This document shows, piece by piece, positions 59,890 to 64,000 of a stretch of 64,000 nt of DNA (positions are counted from its first letter, which is position 1; every line of letters starts with the position of its first letter). The notes beneath the pieces were generated by a model. That model made no database searches. It saw only the letters and a list, made by a program, of their open reading frames with translations, and was not told where the DNA came from. Source of the DNA: Hymenobacter fodinae (lineage in GTDB: Bacteria; Bacteroidota; Bacteroidia; Cytophagales; Hymenobacteraceae); the NCBI RefSeq assembly GCF_004745825.1, contig NZ_SRLA01000004.1, positions 1 to 64,000 of the forward strand, written 5' to 3'. Made by a program: the position numbers and the translations under genes.

Positions 59890-60588
59890 CTACTTCTTTA
59901 GCTTCTTTCTCACCACCCGCGTCCACACGTTGTAGCCGGCGGGCGTCATGTGCAAGCTGTCTGACACGTAGAACTGTGGCTGGGGCTTACCGTTGGAACC
60001 TAGCAACGGCGTGGCTGTATCTAGGTAGGTCAGTCGTTTAGGATGAGCCGCAATGTACTCCCGAATTAGGCGGTTAGCCTCCTGCACTTTTGGATAGAGC
60101 CCCCAACGCGAAGGACTTGGCTTGATGGCTAGGAACACCAGGGGCACCTTAGGCAGCTTGGCCCGCATTAGACTGTCGAAGGTCAGGAACGACCGGTATA
60201 TCTCCTGCGGGGTAGCCCCGGCCCCGATATCGTTGTCGCCCTCGTAGAGCAGTACTTGGCGTGGGTTGTAGGCCACTACCAGCCGGTCGAAGAAGTGAAT
60301 AGCATCAGGAAAGCGGGAGCCGCCGAAGCCGCGGTTCAGGACAGGCCGCCCGGCAAAATCCTGACTCAAAGACTCCCACTTCCGAATGGAGGAGCTGCCG
60401 TAGAACAGAACAGGCCTAGTTGGCGGAGGGCTCATGCTGTCTTGCCGGGCAAATGCCCGCAGCTCACTCGTCCACTGCTCGGGGTTAATGGGAGGCACCT
60501 TGGAGGTTTGGGCCAAACCCGGTACGCTGAGCAGAGACAGGCCTACAAGTAGACCTGCGTAGTGAGAACGGAAGAAAGTACCAAGCAT
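59890..60588 (-). CDS. SGNH/GDSL-type esterase or lipase, exported
   Basis: 232 residues from the ATG at 60588 with signal peptide (MLGTFFRSHYAGLLVGLSLL). SGNH blocks are in order: block I VLFYGSSSIRKWES (catalytic Ser, about 61-74), block II GFGGSRFPDAIHFF, block III YEGDNDIGAGATP, and block V DSLHMTPAGYNVW near the C-terminus with catalytic Asp and His. Family members cleave ester bonds in lipids, glycans or acetyl groups. Substrate not readable. Outside the cytoplasm. Located between ARH and the alpha/beta hydrolase, on the opposite strand. Confidence 0.9.
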   Translation of the reverse strand: MLGTFFRSHYAGLLVGLSLLSVPGLAQTSKVPPINPEQWTSELRAFARQDSMSPPPTRPVLFYGSSSIRKWESLSQDFAGRPVLNRGFGGSRFPDAIHFFDRLVVAYNPRQVLLYEGDNDIGAGATPQEIYRSFLTFDSLMRAKLPKVPLVFLAIKPSPSRWGLYPKVQEANRLIREYIAAHPKRLTYLDTATPLLGSNGKPQPQFYVSDSLHMTPAGYNVWTRVVRKKLKK

Positions 60589-60936
60589 GAGTAGTTTGTT
60601 TAGGTTCAGTAAGCAGCCACTAGGCCAGTCAACGCAAAAGTAGCGTCTACGGGAAATGGTGCGGGCAGTATAAAATCCGGTATGCGGCCAATCTACAATC
60701 GAGTTTGCGCATGGCCGCAGGCACAATCAACCCCTTAATAGCTGTATAGTGATATACAAGTTGCCAAAACCAGCGGCCATACTCCTAGCCACAAAGAATT
60801 TTTACCGCTTTTTGCAGCGCCTGGGCGGTTACGTGAGGCTTACCAAAACCTTAACTAGCAACTCTGCGTCAGGTTTGGTATTTTCCGTTCTTACTGTGCG
60901 TACAAACGGTAAAATACCATTCTTGAGTTTAACTTT
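60589..60936. promoter_or_regulatory. Divergent control region with an inverted repeat next to the alpha/beta hydrolase start
   Basis: About 350 bases between divergent genes. Near the right end an imperfect inverted repeat joins GGTATTTTCCGTT (60877-60889) with AAACGGTAAAATACC (60904-60918), 18 bases before the ATG at 60937. It could be an operator or a leader hairpin. The rest shows nothing I can call; the 63-codon frame at 60749 begins with GTG and lacks protein character. Confidence 0.35.
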
Positions 60937-62436
60937 ATGAAGAAAGCTCTACCCGCGCTTGCCCTTCTTTTGCTCACTTGTTGGCTACCTTTTTTTGCGC
61001 TGGCTGGCGACACGCCTACTCCCGTGCTCAATGGTAAATGGAAGGGTCCGCTTAAGGTTCCGGGTGGTACCCTCGATCTTATTATCACCTTGGTGCCGCT
61101 ATCTAATGGCACCTATTACGCCGCCCTCGACGCTCCGCAGCAGCGCATCAGCCGGATGCCGGCTGAAGTAGAGCTTAAGGGTACTGACCTCACCATCCGG
61201 ATTGAGCAGGCAGGCAGCCGCTTCGTGGGCAAGGTGAAGGACGGTGGTGCCCAGTTTACCGGTACTTGGACGCAGCCAGGCCTCACCGTACCGCTGGTGC
61301 TTACCCGCGCAGTGGCCGCAGCGGCTCCGCTTGCCAAGGGCGGCAAAATGCGACTCACTCCTCCCTACCGCGAGGAGGAAGTTGTATTCACCAATGCCGA
61401 TGCCAAGATTCGGCTCTCGGGCACGCTTACTATTCCGGCTGGCCCTGGTCCGTTCCCAGCCGTAGCCCTCCTCTCCGATTCTGGCCCGCAAGACCGCGAC
61501 GCGGAGCAGTACGATTACCGCATGTTTGGGATTCTGGCCGACCACCTCACCCGGCGTGGTATTGCGGTTCTTCGTTTCGATGACCGTGGGGTAGGCAAGT
61601 CGCAAGGCAATTACCTCACGGCTACCACCATTGATCTGATGGGTGATGCTCAGGCGGCCATGACGTTTTTGCGGGCGCGCAACCTTATCAACCCCCAGCA
61701 GATTGGCCTTATTGGGCACGGTGAGGGAGCTAACGTAGCCCTACTAGCCGCTGCGCAGCCTGGACCGGCCAAACCCGCTTTTGTGGTCTCGTTGGCGGGC
61801 TATGGACTTACTGGGCGTAATGTTTTGGTACGTCAGCAGCTCGAGATTCTGCGGCTTATTGGCGCCAACCCCGCTCAGGTGAAAGCGGCGCTGGAGTTTC
61901 ATGAGCGCGTAATCGACATTGTACGTCAGACCCCTAACGACAATCAGGCGCGTGGTAAAGTGGCCGCAAATCTGCGCCTCAACAATACCGACCTGGATCC
62001 ACAAATGGCCCGGGCACGAGCCGCCCAGCTTACCTCTCCCTGGTCACGCTACTTCCTCGACTTTGACCCTAGTCAAAAACTTCCGGACGTGACGTGCCCC
62101 GTGCTGGCACTTAATGGCACCGCCGATCTGCAAGTAGATCCAGAGCATAACTTACCCATTCTGAAGAAAGGCCTGAAGAGCGCCAAGGTTAAATCGGATA
62201 GACTTGCCGGTGTAAACCACTGGTTCCAGCCCGATACCAAAGACTGGCCCCTGGTGAATGGCGTACAACAGCCCACATTCTCCCCTAAGGCATTGGACAC
62301 CGTTCGGGAGTGGATCTTCGATAATACTACTCGTCCCGCTCCTATGCCTATCACAAACAGCGTGGATGCCTCGTCGAAGGGAAAGAAAGAGAAGACGAGC
62401 AAGAAGCTTGACAAGGCCGTACAAGCCAGCCGCTAG
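60937..62436 (+). CDS. Alpha/beta hydrolase family protein with Ser-to-Gly at the nucleophile
   Basis: 499 residues with signal peptide (MKKALPALALLLLTCWLPFF). N-terminal beta-rich domain (about 27-125), then the alpha/beta hydrolase core: LLSDSGPQDRD (about 179-189), RFDDRGVGKSQG (about 213-224). The nucleophile elbow reads IGLIGHGEGANVALL where relatives have GHSEG. The Ser is Gly (codon GGT at 61720-61722). The Asp (Asp 397, NGTADLQVDPEHN) and His (His 428, AGVNHWFQ) of the triad remain. So catalysis as an ester hydrolase is doubtful; a binding function is possible. The tail is Lys/Ser-rich. Terminator follows. Confidence 0.85.
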   Translation: MKKALPALALLLLTCWLPFFALAGDTPTPVLNGKWKGPLKVPGGTLDLIITLVPLSNGTYYAALDAPQQRISRMPAEVELKGTDLTIRIEQAGSRFVGKVKDGGAQFTGTWTQPGLTVPLVLTRAVAAAAPLAKGGKMRLTPPYREEEVVFTNADAKIRLSGTLTIPAGPGPFPAVALLSDSGPQDRDAEQYDYRMFGILADHLTRRGIAVLRFDDRGVGKSQGNYLTATTIDLMGDAQAAMTFLRARNLINPQQIGLIGHGEGANVALLAAAQPGPAKPAFVVSLAGYGLTGRNVLVRQQLEILRLIGANPAQVKAALEFHERVIDIVRQTPNDNQARGKVAANLRLNNTDLDPQMARARAAQLTSPWSRYFLDFDPSQKLPDVTCPVLALNGTADLQVDPEHNLPILKKGLKSAKVKSDRLAGVNHWFQPDTKDWPLVNGVQQPTFSPKALDTVREWIFDNTTRPAPMPITNSVDASSKGKKEKTSKKLDKAVQASR

Positions 62437-62452
62437 GCTACTCATTTGCTCC

Positions 62453-62494
62453 AAACACACAGGGGCCGCAGCTTAGCTGTGGCCCCTGTGTGTT
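62453..62494. terminator. Terminator after the alpha/beta hydrolase gene
   Basis: AAACACACAGGGGCCGCAGC pairs with its complement (one wobble/mismatch near the tip) around a 3-base loop; T-rich end. Confidence 0.8.
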
Positions 62495-62642
62495 TATTGT
62501 TGGCAGCCGTTAGTATGACCTACATGAAATGACCTAGTGTAGTCTTCTCCTGCCGACACCACTATAGCTGCTTTCCTCTACCTTGAGTAGTCTTGCCAAC
62601 CAAAGCTTGGTTTTTTGCAGGAATCTGTTAACAACTGTGGGC

Positions 62643-62663
62643 TTATCCACATAGTTATCCACA
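62643..62663 (+). promoter_or_regulatory. Two exact DnaA boxes (TTATCCACA) spaced 12 bases apart
   Basis: TTATCCACA occurs at 62643-62651 and again at 62655-62663, both in the same direction, matching the consensus exactly. A GTTAACAACTGTGG stretch lies just before them and an AT-rich TCTAAAATATG just after, in the style of a replication origin or a DnaA-regulated site. Confidence 0.6.
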
Positions 62664-62711
62664 TTCTCTAAAATATGTCCTACTGAATGTGGTGTTTGTT
62701 ACTCCCTAGCC

Positions 62712-63995
62712 TTACGCCTTTACCGGTTGCGGGGTCATGTCAAGCTTACGCAGCTTGTCAGCTTTCATTGCCGTAATGGCCACTACCAGCATTGTCATAG
62801 CGCCGCCAAATATTACGGAAGGTACCACACCTAGCAGCTTAGCCGCCGCCCCCGACTCAAACGAGCCGATTTCATTGGATGAGCCAATGAAGATATTGTT
62901 CACCGCCGAAACGCGTCCTTTCATATGCTCGGGTGTGAACGTGTGCAACAATGTAGAGCGCACAATAACGGATACGGAGTCAAACACCCCCGTTAGGAAG
63001 AGCAGGAACAAGGAAAGCCAGAAATTAGTGGATAAGGCGAAGCAAATGGTTGCCAGCCCGAACCCGGCTACGGCCCACAGCAGTTTGCGCCCCGCGTGGC
63101 GGCGGAGCGGAAAGTAGGTCAGGAAAGCTGCCATGAGTACCGAGCCCACGGCCGGAGCAGCCTCCAGGTGGCCTAGACCGGACGCACCCACTTTCAAGAT
63201 ATTCACGGCAAACACCGGCAGCAGTGCTACGGCTCCCCCGAACAGTACGGCAAACAAATCAAGGGAAAGCGCTGCCAGCACCAGTTGGTTGTTCCAGATA
63301 AAGCGTAGGCCACTCAGCACACTATCCTGCAGGCCTAGCCGCTCACCTACCAACTCCGGCAGAGGTCTAGAAGCAATAGTCAGGAATTGCACCAGCGCCA
63401 CTGCCAGCAAGCTAGTAGCTACGAGGTATGAGTTGCCCACATTAAGGTGCGCAATGAGGTAGCCGCCCAGCGCTGGCCCTAGCACGGCCGCCGCTTGGTA
63501 GGTTGTGCTGTTCCAGGTAATAGCATTGGTCAGCTTGTCACGGTTGGGCAGCAATTGAGGCATGAAGGAAAAAAGTGCCGGCCCCAGAAATCCGCGGGCA
63601 ATGCCACTCACAAAAATTACGCTGTAGAGTGGCAGCGTAAACCAAGCGCCTTTTGCCAATAATGGCAAACCCAGTGGTGAAGCGAAAAATGCCAATGCGG
63701 CCGCACACAGCAAGAGCACGCCTACCGTTACCACAATAATATTCTTTCGGCGCACCGAGTCGGCTACGTGACCCGCGTACAGCGATACGGCAATGCTCGG
63801 AATGGCTTCCGTGAGACCGATGAGCCCTAGGGCTAGCGGATCGTTGGTGAGCTTGAATATTTGCCAGCTTACAACGAGCCCTTGAATGCGGGTGGCTACT
63901 GTGAGCAGGATACGGGCCGAAATTAGGCGACGAAAGTCAGGAATCCGCAGGGCGGCGTACGGGTCGTGGCGCAAGGCCGAATCAGGATCAGACAT
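62712..63995 (-). CDS. MFS transporter (EntS-like exporter family)
   Basis: 427 residues, complete within the window (ATG at 63995, stop at 62712). Twelve hydrophobic helices. N-terminal PDFRRLISARILLTVATRIQ and the loop GHVADSVRRKNIIVV (about 74-88) match the MFS_3 (enterobactin exporter EntS-like) group. The second half has TFTPEHMKGRVSAVNNIFIG, the usual conserved loop. It likely exports a small molecule, for example a siderophore, drug or metabolite, using the proton gradient. No siderophore genes are nearby. Downstream is the DnaA-box gap. Confidence 0.9.
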   Translation of the reverse strand: MSDPDSALRHDPYAALRIPDFRRLISARILLTVATRIQGLVVSWQIFKLTNDPLALGLIGLTEAIPSIAVSLYAGHVADSVRRKNIIVVTVGVLLLCAAALAFFASPLGLPLLAKGAWFTLPLYSVIFVSGIARGFLGPALFSFMPQLLPNRDKLTNAITWNSTTYQAAAVLGPALGGYLIAHLNVGNSYLVATSLLAVALVQFLTIASRPLPELVGERLGLQDSVLSGLRFIWNNQLVLAALSLDLFAVLFGGAVALLPVFAVNILKVGASGLGHLEAAPAVGSVLMAAFLTYFPLRRHAGRKLLWAVAGFGLATICFALSTNFWLSLFLLFLTGVFDSVSVIVRSTLLHTFTPEHMKGRVSAVNNIFIGSSNEIGSFESGAAAKLLGVVPSVIFGGAMTMLVVAITAMKADKLRKLDMTPQPVKA

Positions 63996-64000
63996 AGCAA

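Noticed and set aside
60749..60940. 63-codon frame starting at a GTG before the alpha/beta hydrolase
   Set aside because: It overlaps the hydrolase start and lacks protein-like composition.

Overview
The window looks like chromosomal DNA from a Bacteroidota member, most likely Cytophagales and close to Hymenobacter. Evidence: many genes are preceded by the Bacteroidota -7 promoter box TAnnTTTG rather than a sigma70 -10 box; strong Shine-Dalgarno sequences are rare; the genes include lineage-typical families (DUF2480, DUF6150, PorT-like porins, Wzi-type barrel, bTHX ribosomal protein, S41 peptidase behind rnpA); and codon use is moderately GC-rich. I see no phage, insertion sequence, CRISPR array or rRNA gene inside the window. 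The only RNA gene found is tRNA-His.

Layout. 1-430: leftward promoter array, probably for an rRNA operon lying left of the window. 0.5-9.9 kb, leftward: serine hydrolase, lipoprotein, potassium channel plus amino-acid permease, DUF2480, tsaB, a membrane protein, then rpmH-rnpA-ctpA. 10-27.5 kb, mixed: M61 peptidase, lipoprotein, PfkB kinase, tRNA-His, DEAD helicase, FemAB/GNAT-like protein plus upp, Wzi barrel, a MITE/REP-like element, ABC exporter, a gmhA pair, comM-like ATPase, a small broken gene, pyrD and the bTHX gene. 27.5-33.7 kb: DUF2306-like membrane protein, PagL-like deacylase and five tandem porin-family paralogues. 33.7-46.2 kb, leftward: M20 dipeptidase, plsY, a 1718-residue protein of unknown function with a polylysine tail, prmA, DUF6150, tpiA, TspO-like protein and an orphan NarL-type regulator. 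46.5-55.8 kb: a carbohydrate region with GH9 endoglucanase, LacI regulator, GH2 beta-mannosidase, FHS-type sugar permease, second LacI regulator and a cupin sugar-phosphate isomerase. 55.9-64 kb: uvrA, ADP-ribosylglycohydrolase, SGNH esterase, a serine-less alpha/beta hydrolase, a double DnaA box and an MFS exporter.

How the genes work together. Most genes are housekeeping: translation and tRNA modification (rpmH, rnpA, tsaB, prmA, bTHX), pyrimidine synthesis and salvage (pyrD, upp), glycolysis (tpiA), phospholipid synthesis (plsY) and DNA repair (uvrA). The accessory theme is the cell envelope and glycans: outer-membrane barrels, a lipid A deacylase and a small beta-mannan/glucan degradation locus with two LacI regulators but no SusCD pair.

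The most unusual signals are: (1) the heptamer CTAGGCC/GGCCTAG scattered through genes and gaps far above expectation; (2) the periodic promoter array at the left edge; (3) the five-gene porin array; (4) an alpha/beta hydrolase whose catalytic serine is glycine; (5) the large polylysine-tailed protein; (6) two exact DnaA boxes in a gap at the right end; (7) a MITE/REP-like element at 20.6 kb; and (8) near-perfect 27-28 bp palindromic terminators.
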